In this document: positions 44,750-58,056 of the stretch, in pieces
Layout of the letters: the number at the start of each line of letters is the position of its first letter
How positions within the stretch are numbered: the first letter of the stretch is position 1
Source of the DNA: Eledone cirrhosa
Lineage: Eukaryota; Mollusca; Cephalopoda; Octopoda; Eledonidae
Direction: 5' to 3'
NCBI GenBank assembly: GCA_964016885.1
Contig: OZ024742.1
Location: 115,392,939-115,456,938 of the forward strand
DNA: 64,000 nucleotides
Translations under genes and position numbers: made by a program
Notes under the pieces: model-generated
Told to the model about the DNA's origin: nothing
Databases searched by the model: none
What the model saw: only the letters and a program-made list of their open reading frames with translations

Positions 44750-45075
44750 AACATTGAGTCTACGATCACATCCTATCAAATGCGTTGGGCAGGCCATGTT
44801 TTACTTATGAATGATTATAGACTCCCAGCAAAACTATTTTACAGCCAATTACACACTGGGAAACTCTTTCAGCACAAACAGAGAAAATGATATAAAAACT
44901 ACAGAAAATCATCCTTAAGGATATACAGATTGAAGGATAGAACTAGAAAGTGCTAGATTTACAGAGGGTTGAATTGAGAGGTCATCTGAAGGAATGCTGT
45001 ACAATGATGGAAGAGGGACGTCACGACCATGAAATACTTAATCGTTAGCATCGAATATGCCGCATTAAGAACACA
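44750..45075 (+). pseudogene. LINE C-terminal fragment
   Basis: QMRWAGHVLLMNDYRLPAKL, LFYSQLHTGK then QHKQRK, followed by DRTRKC: the QLRWAGHV.RM...RLP...L..EL..GKR block found near the C-terminus of many APE-type LINE proteins. It is followed by WKRDVTTMKY in a shifted frame. Stops at about 44,890 and 44,960. No 5' part is adjacent. Confidence 0.6.
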
Positions 45076-45479
45076 TTATGAAACTAACTAAAAAAATAGG
45101 GAACTGGAGATATAAAGTGTGTGGTCGTCTAAATCTAGGTAGATCACTCACCTAAAGTCACAGGAAAGACCAACTGTGTACAGTATTATCCCTTCAATAC
45201 AAGTGAGATAACACATGTTCTGTGTGTGTGTGTATGCGGTTGTGCCTGTGTGTGAGTGCGGGTATGTGTATGTGTGAGTGTGCGTGTATGTTCAATGCAT
45301 TCTATTATTGAACATCAGGTTGTCTCACAGAGATTAAATTATTGTTTACTTACTTTCTAAAGTAGACACAATAGGAAGTGTGTATAGCTCCATAGATCCT
45401 TCATAGGTCTGTATATGCCCTTCATAAATATTTAAATTTTATTTAATGAACATTATAAACTCAACCATGCTCCAAAGTT
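45076..45479. other. No recognisable gene
   Basis: GT-rich patch at 45,218-45,290; otherwise unassigned. Confidence 0.5.
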
Positions 45480-47560
45480 CAAAGCACAGAATAGCACTCA
45501 GACAAATTAAAATCGAAAATGTCATCGACATTTTCTTGCAACCTCCATAGAACATTGAAATTCTGGGGGATTTTAATGCAGTTAATCCAAATTAGAATAT
45601 AAGCTTCAGAACACATTTACAGAATGAAATAAGCAGACTATTCTTAGAGACTATGAATGAATATAATTTTATTGTAATTAAATTAACAGACTCTGCAAAC
45701 TACATTCTTTGTCTAAACAGATCCACCCCCAAGAAGTAGTCATTTATGTCCTTCCCTATCAAGTTAGCCGTTAATAGAAGAATGGAAATTAGCCCATAAA
45801 ACGGGCATAATTTTAGATCGTGACCGCAGTGTATTTAATATTACAATCCCTTTAATCAATAAGAATGATAATAATATTAATAATGAAGTAGAGACAAAAG
45901 TAAGAAAATACAAATTCAGCATGTCTGGCTCGCCTAAATTTACTAATTATTTAGAAGCACAATTATCACCCCCACAAGGAATTTAACGACATCAATCAGG
46001 TGAAGAGCAGAAAATAATTCTTCAGTTATTTATCGGCAATATACAGAAATAATTACTGACAAATTCCATATAACTTATCTCAAGTGAATAAAAATTATAA
46101 CGATAATACAATGAACAACTAGAATAAGACACAATGAATCAAATTCTTAAAATAAATAAAAGAGTAAATGTCGTTATCATTAAGAATGTATAAATATCAT
46201 CCAATGTAATCCAATTATGAAATGTAGTAATGATTAAGGAAGTTTAAAACGCAAATAAAATAATTCTAATATTATATTCGATGTATTCAAACGAACCTAG
46301 AATCCATTGGGGATATATGAAGCATTTGAAACTCAGGGATCACAGAATCTCCCAAAGCTAAATCAGCTCATTTAACACATGATGACAATAGTGAAGTAAT
46401 TTCAGATATCACCAAACTCTCATCACTAATTGTGGAATCGTCTTTAGGATTTTTTTTTTATTTATATAAACAAATAATAAAAACAAAGAAATTACTCAGT
46501 TCACTCCAATTATAATCATCCCACTTATAATTGAACAAAGGCTACTGTTAGTAAAAGATGTGTTAGAACATGAAACTGGCACAATTATCAATGAACCATG
46601 GAGTGAGTGCAACACACTCCTTCTAATTTTATTTTAAAATGGTTTCTATTTTTGGCACAAGGACACCAAATACCCAGTGTATTACTGTTACTTTATTTTA
46701 TCGACCCCATAAGGATGAAAGGCAAAGTTAACCTCGGCAGGATTTGAACTCAGAATGGCAAGGGCCGTAACTCTATGCGTCAAATCATGGCGTCCAACCC
46801 TCTACCGATACTGCCAATCCACCATAATATTAATGAATGTCAAAAACATCCATATATTTACGATTGCTTAAATAAATAATGACCAAACGAAATAAGGCTA
46901 ACTTCCATTCAGCAAGGTCAGATCATCATATAGTTTTGAAAAGTAATTTATCTAAAACATTGTGGGTCATAAAGTATCTTACATGCCGGAAGTAACGAAT
47001 TATTTCCTCTAATGCCAGTACTGATTTCGAGAATTGTACACATGAAATTACCACGTAGATGAGACATTGAAAACTAATGAAAAAAATAGCTAATAGCTTG
47101 GTATCGCAAAATGCACATGGGGCATATTATAATATAGTTCATGATGATCTAATTAAACATGATTTTTGTACTAATAATTTTCTGACCAAAACTTAAATTT
47201 GGTAATGGCATTAGCCAAATAAACTTTATGCCTTTTTTCATATCTCCATATGGCTTTTCTAGTCTCATCTACTGTTGTGAAATTACTGAAATTTCAGATT
47301 TTGCTTATGATATCAACCTGTGTATATTATTTCGTATCATCGATAACAACAAAACAAAATCACTTCTATCAAGTGAAACTAAATGGACAAACAAACATTA
47401 TCAACAAGTCGATACCTCTAAAACACAATTGATTAATTTTTACATCCGAAAACATTGTAAATATGAAGATCATGAAATTCATTTAATTAATTGTCGATTA
47501 ATGTCACAAAAATACAGCAAAATAATCCTTACAATCTTATTTGAAATGGAGAACTCATGA
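45480..47560 (+). pseudogene. Degenerate APE-type LINE (endonuclease and RT remnants)
   Basis: Near 45,557-45,580 the plus strand reads IEILGDFNAVNPN, the catalytic GDFNA block of an apurinic-type (exonuclease/endonuclease/phosphatase) domain, followed by NEISRLFLETMNEYNFIVIK as in the usual L..F....L spacing. Farther on, 47,228-47,560 is an open frame with ISDFAYDINLCILFRI (a decayed YADDI motif C), WTNKHYQQVDTSKTQLINFY and SQKYSKIILTIL, the post-motif-C blocks of a non-LTR RT. The region between is stop-rich and split by an antisense SINE (46,636-46,828). Only scattered motifs survive; the first Asp of motif C is replaced by Tyr. Confidence 0.55.
46636..46828 (-). mobile_element. tRNA-derived SINE
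   Basis: An antisense full-length copy: GGTTTCTATTTTTGGCACAA, GATTTGAACTCAGAATGGC (complement of the B-box) and CCGATACTGCCAATCCACC. It is inserted in the decayed LINE. Confidence 0.92.
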
Positions 47561-48649
47561 CATGTATATATCACCACAACGTAGCATTGCATTCAGGTTA
47601 TATCAAAATAATATCATTGCTTAAAATAATAACTATTGAGATTATATTATGAACACTCAAATAGAGAAATCAGAGCACAAGCCATCTTCGGGCTACCGAA
47701 ACAATCACATATAATCCCTTTATCTTCTACTAAAAGAAAAAACAGCTATTTTTCATAAAAAAGGATTAATCCTTACATATTTAGTTATAGAAGAACTCGT
47801 GATAGCTTAATTCTAACCTTCTCATTTTAAACAGTAAAATAAAACAATATGGTATTGGCCGATTCAAGTATAGAACAACTAAAATCTTTTAAAATGACAA
47901 TAAAGCGGGAAAATAAGAACACCATAACAACATAACACAACGCACTTTCTTTAACAAATTGTTCAATTATCCAGACGGGTCAGATTGAGACAATGAGTAG
48001 GTTGTACAGCTGTTTGGTGCTTTCAAAACAATGATATAAATATAACCACCAGATAATGGTAGTGGGGAAGTATATGAAAGATAGACTCGACCAAAAACTC
48101 ATCGAACATTGAACCTTTAATCAAGGAAAGAATTCGAGTCAAAGATATTGATTGTATTGTTCTAAAAAAAAGAAAAGCAAAGAAAGGCAATGAGATAGTG
48201 GAAAACAGTTGAATTGATAAATTAAATGAATATTAAATTAAATTAATTCATTTGAAAATACACAAATATATTTCTAGAATAGAATTACATAAAAGTAACA
48301 AAGAATTTAATATTTAATCAACATATAGAAAAAGGTAGTTTGCAGTGCAAAAGTCTATAAATGCTATAAATGAGAATATATGAAAGGGAAAAGGCAAGGG
48401 AAAAGCCAACGAAAGAAGAAAAGCGGGAAGGGGAGAAGTTGACCGACTCTACGTCTGAGACAGAGCGGTGTTTCGCAGAAAAAAAGGGTAAATACATGTT
48501 CGCCGTCAATGGCAAACGACACAGGCATTGCGGATCGCGGTACCGTAGGGTTTTAGCCAAACTGACTAGGTAGTTGGTGGAGAACGTACCACAAAATCCC
48601 ACAACCCAGATAATGGATTTACTTTCCACGAAAGGGAAGTTGGTAATTA
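47561..48649. other. AT-rich sequence, no recognisable gene
   Basis: 48,318-48,629 is open on both strands but has no recognisable motif. Confidence 0.4.
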
Positions 48650-49045
48650 TGTCGGGACCTAGCTATATTCATGGTTGTAGCCTGCTGGTTCCTTTTGTAG
48701 TGGTAAGCCGGCTGTTTCTAGACTCCTTTTAATTATATTGTTCAGATAAGCATGGCGTTGGCTTAGCCTGCACTCTGGCGGCATGATAGTGAATGCAAGC
48801 CGAACACGTAGACGACAGCTCCACAAGGGCATATTTGTGGCCCACCAACGTGTAGTTCAAGGTGTTGGGCCACTCCAGTGTGAGTGCATTCATCATCAAG
48901 AAGGGTATAAATAGATACGGAGGGCACGGAAATGAGCTATCAACCGCTGTTTAACTGCAAAGCGAAACGAAGTCCGGGGATGTGGTGTTGGACCTATCCA
49001 GTCTGGATCCGCCTAATGGTAGGGAAATTATTTATATACATAACA
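48650..49045 (+). other. GC-richer island with a TATA-like element (possible solo LTR)
   Basis: The base composition rises sharply between TGTCGGGACCTAGC (48,650) and about 49,020. GGTATAAATAGATACGGAG at about 48,905 would be a good TATA box, about 115 bp before the island ends. Size, TATA position and the TG...CA limits (48,650 to about 49,044) would fit a solo LTR, but no target duplication is visible and no LTR partner exists in the window. A host promoter is the alternative. Confidence 0.25.
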
Positions 49046-50000
49046 TTCTTAATCTATCACAATTCGTATCATTTAGCAAATCCTAATTGGTAAAGAGTAG
49101 GTAAAAGTAGGAGCATAATCTAGAGATACGTTGTGAAATGTCCATCTTTTGTTAGCTCAGCCAGATATGTCAACGTATAAAACGTATGGCAATCTGTCGT
49201 GGTAAGGGATAGGATATTTTGGAGCTCGTTTTTAAAATCCTATTATAATCCTATTATAACCTATTAAAATCATATTATAATCCTATTATATAATCCCTTT
49301 ATAAATTATCAACAATGCAGTAATAAGATATTCCAATAATTAGAGGCTACACAATGATAAAAAACAAACAAAATATGTAACAAACTTATTGTTGTCGTTA
49401 TTTTTCACTTTTGTTTACTTTCGGTTTTTTGAGTAGTTTCTTCTCTTTTTATCTTTTCCTTCTTTTTGCTTCCTGAATATAAAGGGGATTACATACTTTT
49501 ACAAATCTGTTATGGATTCATTAATCTGACTAAATAAATAAATTATAAATAATCATATAAATATTTATAGAGGTGTGCGCGGTGTCATATAGCTTAATTA
49601 ATAGATATGCAGATTTCTAGAAGAAACGAACAGTGGTACATTTGAGGTAAAACGAAAGTAAAGTCGAACAGATTTAAAATAAAATAATTCTCTTCTTTTC
49701 ACGATTTTTGTTTTAATACATAACACAGTACTGCTGAAACCGAAATTAACTTTTTGTAAAACTGCCGAGAAATAATGTAAGAGAGACGAAAGGAGAGAAT
49801 GGAATATAGCTTGAACGCAAACAAGCAATCTGCCTATGGCAAAACAAATAGAATACAAATCTGCAAGATAGTGAAAACAAACGATATATACAAAAAGAAG
49901 TGTATATAGTGTGGTATGATATAATCAGGATCGATACGCTCATCCAAACGGTATGACATTAACCAGCAGAATAAAGTAGTTTGTTTATAGACATGTAAGA

Positions 50001-50005
<5 letters not shown>
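49046..50005. other. AT-rich sequence with a short tandem repeat
   Basis: About five imperfect copies of ATCCTATTATA at 49,237-49,300. Otherwise nothing assignable. Confidence 0.5.

Positions 50006-50060
<55 letters not shown>
50006..50060 (+). repeat. (TA)n tract
   Basis: About 54 bp of pure TA. Confidence 0.95.
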
Positions 50061-50062
<2 letters not shown>

Positions 50063-50138
50063 TGTTAGTAAAATCCAGTACACCAATATGCGGATAGGGA
50101 GCAGTCAACGAAGATATAAGTTAAGTTCCGGAGTTATA

Positions 50139-50241
50139 ATAGTGACGGAACATAAGTCAATTGCATGAACTCATAATCCTTTATTTACTACAGTAAATAA
50201 GGGTTATGAGTTCATGCAATTGACTTATGTTTCGTCACTAT
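50139..50241. repeat. Near-perfect 50-bp-arm hairpin
   Basis: ACATAAGTCAATTGCATGAA (50,150-50,169) and TTCATGCAATTGACTTATGT (50,211-50,230) are exact complements. Pairing extends from ATAGTGAC (50,139) to CACTAT (50,241) with two or three mismatches and a 2-3 nt loop near 50,190. The right arm runs into a (TA)n-(GT)n tract and a (TA)n lies 80 bp to the left. Confidence 0.85.
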
Positions 50242-50384
<143 letters not shown>

Positions 50385-50962
50385 ACGAAAGAGGAAATCC
50401 AACATTTTATTCAAATTTCATCCTTAATTTCTACAGAAACAATCAATCGATCATTCCATCAACATTCCAACAGTTTAACAACGGTAGCGTTGATATACTT
50501 ACAGATTCCTTTTTACCTAGAAAATTGATTTCGATCCCCGAAAACATTTGCCAACAACAATCATTGAAAATTGCCTTTTGTCATACTAAGAATTGGAGGT
50601 CATATCAACAAGTCTTCCAACCAAGCGAAACACATCAGTACGATGGCTCCCTTCATTTGCCATAGCAGGGGGAAAGGGCTTATTGGTTAGTTAGGCGATA
50701 GGATGCTGAAATGGCAGCAGCTCACATTGCCTATCAAAATGCATCTCATTGGTCATGTGATCGGGTCATGAGTAAAAATTATAGGAGAAAATTTAAATCT
50801 AATTGATGACAGAGAGGCCAGTGGGAATTACGGATTTCGCTACTTATGTAAATACTCTACAACAGTCAAAAGCATGCGTGGAAATTAGGCTTGGAGCATA
50901 TCATATCGATTCGTTCATAGCACATCGGTACCTATGTATAACGAATAGGCGGATAACGATTT
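50385..50962. other. No recognisable gene
   Basis: The 104-aa and 139-aa frames begin in the microsatellite; their tails show no known motif. Confidence 0.4.
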
Positions 50963-50980
50963 GAAAAAGAACATAATAAT

Positions 50981-51152
50981 TGTTTCTACTTTTGGTACAA
51001 GGCCAGTGCATTACTGGTACTTTATTTTATCGACCCTGTAAGGATGATAGGCAAAGTAAACCTCGGCGGGATTTGAACTCAGAATGGCACGGACCGTAAC
51101 TCTATGCGTCAAAGCAAGGCGTCCGACCCTCTACCGATACTGCCAATCAACC
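50981..51152 (-). mobile_element. tRNA-derived SINE with an 18-bp target-site duplication
   Basis: An antisense copy with a small internal deletion (the ATTACCCAGTG part is missing). GAAAAAGAACATAATAAT at 50,963-50,980 and GAAAAAGAACACAATAAT at 51,153-51,170 form the duplication (one mismatch). Confidence 0.93.
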
Positions 51153-51216
51153 GAAAAAGAACACAATAATGTCTACACTTTAACAGAAAAGAGTTGAGAT
51201 GCCTACTGATTCGTTA

Positions 51217-51254
51217 CACACACACACACACGCACGCACACACACACACACCCC

Positions 51255-51350
<96 letters not shown>

Positions 51351-51352
51351 TA
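51217..51352 (+). repeat. (CA)n-(TA)n microsatellite
   Basis: CA-rich 51,217-51,263, then TA to 51,352. Confidence 0.95.
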
Positions 51353-53697
51353 TGAAATTACTTGATCATTTATTCATGTATTCACCATCTAATATCAGAC
51401 TGTAACATAATTTCCAATCCACTGGCTAGCTAGATGTTTAATGTACTAAACTTGCACTGATACAAACAAAAAGATACATCACCCAAATACCACGTAAATC
51501 AAAATGTATAATGTTAACGACCGAATTTTAGAATTGTTATTGTACTACTAACTATACTGTCGCAAAGTTATAGTACCAGACGGACATAACGGAAAAGATT
51601 CTATTTATATGCTAAAGATCAATTGCAATTAAGTTATTAAGCCATGTTTATATTCATATCATGTTACTCAGTTAGTTACCAACGTGACTCTACACCTTCA
51701 GATCATTGCTTGTTATGCTAAAATTAGCAAAAACTCCCTCAAATAAAAATTTGCACTTTTAAAAACGGCTTCAAAACCCTTCAGATTTAAACAATATATT
51801 TCATCATAATATTGCTCAATCAGACCCACAGTATTCAACAAACTTGAATAAATATTGGTTTAATGACAGTTGTGTAATCTCGAATATTCTGTGAATGCTA
51901 GCAAGCAAAATATATTTGGTCATTGTGCTTAATTCTAATTTCTGCGTCACGAAATTGAAATTTCTATTTACTATATACCATATATCAAGCGGGTAAATTG
52001 AGGGAGTAGTTATTATGGTTAGGGTTAACACGTAAGCCCTTTGACATTCCACTTCTGCGTTCTCAGACAGTTCATATACTGTCAACTGGTTATTTCAATA
52101 GCTTCGGCGTTTATAAATACGATGCAAGTCGAATATTTGTGTCGCTGTTCTTATATCTCCCGGGTCCTCCCTGCAGACTTTGTGTATTTTTATTTATTGG
52201 AAAATTAAAGGAAATCATAAAAGCAATTGCTGACCATAAACGGTGAAGGAGAGTCTCCCTCAAATTTCAAACGATCTTGACACGCCATGGTATAGAAGGG
52301 GAACTCACAAGAAAGGGGGATAAGATATATATATATATATATATAATCTTTATAGATTAAAAGGAAATGTGTTACAATTAAATTAAATTTTAATTAACAC
52401 TGGTTAAGATATATAACAATAAAACCTGATTGATGAAATGATATAAAATAACCAGATATACAAAACAGTATATGACATTCATGATTTCGATAAATTTAAT
52501 TTGTCAGCACAGAAAGTAATTCATGAACGTTTTCAATTGAATAATTGTTTATTGCAATTCTTTATTTTATATCTGCTTTTATGATTTCATTTAATTTTCG
52601 AATAAACACAAAACAAAAAATGTAAACGAGGAAAAGAAAGTGAAAACTAAAAAGAAAATAAACCAAATAAATTTGGTAACTTCAGTAAATCAACATTGCT
52701 TTCCAGAATAGGTTAATTAATAATTTCTTTCTATATTGCTGTTTGTTTCTGTCGTTTGTTTTAGTGAATGGGTCAGTGACCCGTATAGATTTCATTGGCA
52801 ATTAATGAAAAAGATTCTAAACATCATACCCGCAAAAAAGCGACATAATCTGCCAGTCATATGTGTCAATCATCTAGAGTGGCTAAAAGATGTAATAAGT
52901 GTTTATGTGTTTGCGATAGTGTTTGTCTTTCTAAATGTGCATGCGTTTATGCATGTGATTCTGTTGAATTTTGTTCTATTATATATATTTTTTCTATTTT
53001 GTAAATCTTGTGGTATTTGTTTGTATATTGTTCTTAAAGTTGATGATAAAAAAAATGGAAGTCGGAACAATAAACGTAAACCCTGACAAGTGAAAAGTTT
53101 TAACATCATACAAATAGCAGAAAGAATAGCAATATAAAAACTCGTTTGCTGTGTTGCCATGGTGATGCTGGATCATCTTTGATGTTGATTGCTTTCTGTC
53201 ATGACACACAATGACAAGCAGTTTTAATTTTCTCTGCGAATTCTGCAATATTGTTTTGTTGTTCATGTATTCAGTGTTGATCAAATCACCATTATCATCA
53301 TCGTCAGCAGTAGCAATAATCAGAAATAATAACAATATTAAGAACAATAACAACGACAACACAGTTCTATTTCTTCAGCAGTTTCAATAATTTTATCACT
53401 TCCGAGATCAAATGAATAACTTTAGCTATTTCTGGTTTTTCATAATTTGCACTCGACAGATTTCTATTTAACATTGTCAGTTATGTGAAATGCCACGACG
53501 CCGAAAATATTTTTCTCTAAGCAAGTTTTATAATTGAATTAAGGTTGATGATCAGAATAATTTGCTAGTTAACATTGTAGCCAAATAATGTTATAAATGT
53601 TTCCTCAGTAACGATCAGTTTACTTCTGTTAATCACTTCAGATAGTGGTTTGAGGAGCAAAAGGAATGAGCAATGTGTGAAAATCAACACAGTTTAA

Positions 53698-53699
<2 letters not shown>
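51353..53699. other. AT-rich sequence, no recognisable gene
   Basis: A 116-codon plus frame at 52,736-53,086 has a hydrophobic stretch (VYVFAIVFVFLNVHAF and on) that could span a membrane, then a Lys-rich tail, but there is no family, no GC rise and no conserved context. I treat it as a chance frame. A short (TA)n lies at 52,325-52,344. Confidence 0.45.
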
Positions 53700-53769
<70 letters not shown>

Positions 53770-53836
53770 GGGTGTGTGAGTGTGTGCGTGTGTGTGTGTG
53801 CTATACGTGTGTGTGTGTGTGTGTGTGTGAGTGTGT
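53700..53836 (+). repeat. (CA)n-(TA)n-(GT)n microsatellite
   Basis: CA run, short TA run, GT run: self-complementary as a whole. Confidence 0.95.
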
Positions 53837-54344
53837 GCATTTGAATTTAAAGCAGTTATTACTCAATACAATAACCAATGCTCATTTCCAATATATAGTT
53901 TTTCAAAATCGTAATAATTGAACATTATATACTCATGCAGCAGCACGAAGTTTCGTAATTTCCCACCACATCAGATAATGTCCAAAATATTCTATGATGC
54001 CATATGTGTAAATATAAATTTGACATAATTTTGAAAGCTGTAAGCATGTGGTATCAATGCTTGTTGTGATGTTGTTTTCTGTTAACAGAATGTGCAACTA
54101 TGATCCGGCAGAATTTGAAATGTCTGCAAGCTAGCAATGTCTTTTCTCTCAATCTGTTGCATATTGCTTATACGAAGGCATCTGCTACATATTTAAAAAT
54201 TAAGTGAACTTAGTGTCCGCAGCTAGAGCGCACTTTTCTTAAAATAATAATGCGCGAATAAGTCAGCCATATAAATAACTAGGGACGAACGAACACTGGA
54301 GAGTTTCACACATAGTTAACGTTTGCTTCGTTTCTCCGTCTTGA
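53837..54344. other. No recognisable gene
   Basis: AT-rich, unassigned. Confidence 0.5.
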
Positions 54345-54403
54345 GACACACACACACACGCACACAGACACACACACGCACACACACACACACACACGCA
54401 TAC

Positions 54404-54441
<38 letters not shown>
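54345..54441 (+). repeat. (CA)n-(TA)n microsatellite
   Basis: CA with CG/GA interruptions, then TA. Confidence 0.95.
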
Positions 54442-54540
54442 GATGTTTCGTCCTAAACATGCATGTCCTTGCCTAAACATATTGCAATCAGGACTACCCA
54501 TAGTTGTTTCAGTAATTGATTAAATTATATTAAACAATTG

Positions 54541-54725
54541 GTGGATTCTGCAGTATCGGTAGAGGGTCGGATGCCATGCTTTTACGCATTGAGCTTCGGC
54601 CCTTGCCATTCTGCGTTCAAATCCCGCTGAGGTTAACTTTGCCTTTCATATTTACCGGGTCGATAAAATAAAGTACCAGTAATAAACTGGATAATTTGCA
54701 GGCTTTGTGCCAAAAGTAAAAATAA
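54541..54725 (+). mobile_element. tRNA-derived SINE with a 13-bp target-site duplication
   Basis: GCAGTATCGGTAGAGGGTCG head, B-box GTTCAAATCCC around 54,617 and GTGCCAAAAGTAAAAATAAT end. TTATATTAAACAA (54,525-54,537) and TTATTTTAAACAA (54,726-54,738) flank it. Confidence 0.92.
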
Positions 54726-54739
54726 TTATTTTAAACAAC

Positions 54740-56142
54740 TTGTTGAGTAAATATTGAAATGAGATGTTGCTAGTATTCCTAGATGATTGCACAAAATATA
54801 TGCATCTTAATTGAGCTTAAAGGCAATCAAATGATTCAACATCATAGGACATGTCCCCAACCTTCCACTGTAGAAAAAAGTATACTTTGTACATTTTCCG
54901 AATTTTATTAAATCACTCCCAATGAAGTTGACATTTTCAATGGATGCAAATGAGTTTCGAACATCATTTCAGCGTAATTGAGTAACACATATATCAAGAA
55001 AAAATAACGGAGCCAAATGATGAAATATATAAAACTTTTGACATCTTAAATATGATGTCTTCTGTCACATAATATATTCTGTCATATTCTCCATTGCTCT
55101 ATGTGCATCACAATCTTTATTAACTCCTCAGCACTTTTCTGAATTATTTCTTCTATATATTTAATAAGGATGCTGACTTTTATTATGGGATTTGCCAAGT
55201 CTGAGTTGATAAATATCATGCAATTATCCAGAGCTACCATAAATTTAAATAAAATGTATTTATTAAAAGTAATGCCCTATAGCATTGCAGTTAGGATTTC
55301 TCTCTCTTTTGTCCTTCATCATATGCCATACATGGCATAATATAAGGTGAGTTAATGTGGTTACTAAATAATTGAATCTATTTAAATTTTACACAATGCA
55401 TTTTACACAATAGTAATGATCTGGTTATATTAATGCTTGCAACAGTGTTATTGTTAAGTTAAACCTCAGATATGAACAATCATGGTATCTGCAAAACTTC
55501 ATCCCATTCATGAAGATACAATGTCAATGCTATATATTTTTCAATCTAATACTCTACTAACAATATGATATTTAACCACAAAAACATCAACACGTATGAG
55601 TTTGAGAGCACTAACTGGATAGTGGGTGGTTGCTTCTAGTAGAGGCCACTCTGTTGCAGCATTAACACAGCTCCATAGTTTGGTTAGGTCTTCCTACCTC
55701 TCACTTAATAAACCTCGGGATTCTATGAAGAATCAATAGGCTCGTCCAGCAATTTCATTTACGCCCTCTGACCATAACTGTTTCTCATAGATATTTCAAA
55801 TTATTTAACAATATCTACTGATTGACTATGATATACTCTACGATGGTAACCAGTAGAAATGTTGTAATTAACAGGTATACATTTTGTAATTAATACAGAA
55901 TAATTTTGTTCCGACACAAATAATTCGTAAATAATTTATAATAGACTTTAATAATCTTCAATAAATTCGGAATTTCAAAAGAAATAGAATTTAAATCTCA
56001 AATAAATATCGATATCTAAAGCTGGAGAAGTGGGTATACTACAAATGCTTCTGTACTGCACTAAATGACTGTGTATCTCTAATAAATGTTGACTTCAAAA
56101 TCTGTAGTAGATAGTTAAATATAAGAAGTCACATTATTTATT
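54740..56142. other. AT-rich sequence, no recognisable gene
   Basis: Nothing assignable on either strand. Confidence 0.5.
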
Positions 56143-56322
56143 TGACAGTATCGGTAGAGGGTCAGACGACATGCTTTGACGCATAGAGTTACGGCCCTTG
56201 CCATTCTGAGTTCAAATCCCGCCGATGTTAACTATGCATTTCATCCTTACGGGGTCGATAACATAAAGTACTAGAAATTCACTGGGTAATTGTGGTTTTG
56301 TGCCAACAGTAGAAACAATTAT
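56143..56322 (+). mobile_element. tRNA-derived SINE
   Basis: GACAGTATCGGTAGAGGGTC head, B-box GTTCAAATCCC around 56,211, and GTGCCAACAGTAGAAACAAT end. A few bases of the usual GGTGGATTG 5' end are missing. Confidence 0.9.
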
Positions 56323-56559
56323 TTACTACTACTCTCGAGAGGGATTGAATGGTTGATTTATATGAACATAAATAAATTTGATATCAAATCATAAAAACAA
56401 TTAAATATTTGAACAATTCTTTCAATTCACTAGTTTGTTCAAGAGAAGTTTATGTTGCTACGTTTGTGCTTTACATTCATTAACTATACGGTTTTGAAAA
56501 CATTGTAACAACTGTGTGTCGCAATATTTGTTTCAGCTTCTTCTAATACTTCTATATAT
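56323..56559. other. No recognisable gene
   Basis: AT-rich spacer. Confidence 0.5.
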
Positions 56560-56693
56560 ATGTGTGTCTGAGTGTGTATGTGCATGTATGTGTATGTGTG
56601 TGTATGTGTGCGTGCGTGTGTGTGTGTGTGTGTATGTGTGCGTATATGTGTGTGTGTGTGCATATGTGTATATGCATGTGTGTGTGTGTGCGT
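56560..56693 (+). repeat. Imperfect (GT)n microsatellite
   Basis: GTGT with GTAT, GCGT and GCAT interruptions. Confidence 0.93.
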
Positions 56694-57917
56694 TTACAAA
56701 AGTCATAGTGAATTAATAATACATTAGTATTACTGTAAGGATAATTTAAAGCTCAATATGATTTTATAACAACAGTAAGATAGTTAATAAACAGTCCAAA
56801 ATATAATCTAATGGGTAAATTTCCAATCTCAATATTGTTATAATTACACAGAGCATAAAATGAAATAATCGAAAGTTTAGACAATGATTGTTATTAGATT
56901 TACGAATGCTTCTCTAGAATAACATGACTGAATGGTTCATTCCTGCAATATTTGCTCCGCGGAATCAATCAAATAATAATAACTTACCTTATGTGTTTTC
57001 AAGTCCTAGTTGGTAAAAAGGAAGCAAATATGTAAATAAGTACGTTAGAAATTTCGCAAGGAGATAAAAATTAAGGATGCCTAAAATGTTAATCAAAATA
57101 TATAAATTATACCATATTTGCTGTTAGTAATTATATATATTTCACTAGCTATAATATATCGTTAAAGTATAACATACTAAATAAGACCTCTATATATACT
57201 AATGGTAATTAGGAGTCTATTATCACTTCGTAAGTGAAGTTATAAAAATATTATTAGAATACACTAAAAGAACGTTAAAATATATGGAAGTAATAAATAT
57301 AACTATAATTCAAATAAAGTTTGGTGACTAAGAAATTTCAATAACTAACCTTTAACAATATAGAGGAGATGGACTGCTATAAGAATAAGACTGAGAACAT
57401 AACATAGATGGGTTACTATTATATGATATGTGTAAAAGAAAGAATGAAATATTCTAAGAGGACAAGAAAGTATTATTTTAATTTTCGAATTGAGAAGAAG
57501 AATTTTGAAATAAATATTTCAAGCGGTTTGTTCAAAGAAACATTTAAATTATTTCCTAACCCTCCACGAGGTTTTGCAGGATTAATAATATCCAATTTAA
57601 AAGAACATTTATGGTACCCCTTTTTAAATGGCATTTAATTTAGCTAAGCGATTATTTATTTATTTTTCACTGCTAAACAAATGTAAATGATGGATATAAA
57701 TGGGTTTAATAATTATTTGCAGTTGCTCCACTTTAACTGTAAGGGATATTATGCGTTGATATTTCACAGGTGTATATATCATTATTACTAAATCATCACA
57801 AGAAAGGGGCCCTATAATTGGTTATAGATATTGGAGTGTTAGTATGTGTTGGCCTTTTTAATGTATTATTTTAGTTTGATAAATTAGTATAAATACTAGG
57901 CATCATTAGATTGTTCA
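56694..57917. other. AT-rich sequence, no recognisable gene
   Basis: The 76-codon frame at 57,408 (FNFRIEKKNFEIN then FPNPPRGFAGLI) has no recognisable family. Confidence 0.45.
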
Positions 57918-58056
57918 TCATACGGTCCTTGCCATTCTGAGTTCAAATCCCAGCGAGGTTAACTTTGCCTTTCATGCTTACAGGGTCGATAAAATAAAGT
58001 ACGAGTAATGCACTGGGTAATTGCTGGCCTTGTGCCAAACGTAGAAACAATTATTA
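57918..58056 (+). mobile_element. SINE fragment (5' truncated)
   Basis: Begins just upstream of the B-box (CCTTGCCATTCTGAGTTCAA), keeps GGTCGATAAAATAAAGTACG and ends GTGCCAAACGTAGAAACAAT. The A-box region is missing. Confidence 0.9.

Noticed and set aside
52736..53086. 116-aa possible membrane protein
   Set aside because: AT-rich chance frame: no codon bias, no splice or promoter context, no family resemblance.
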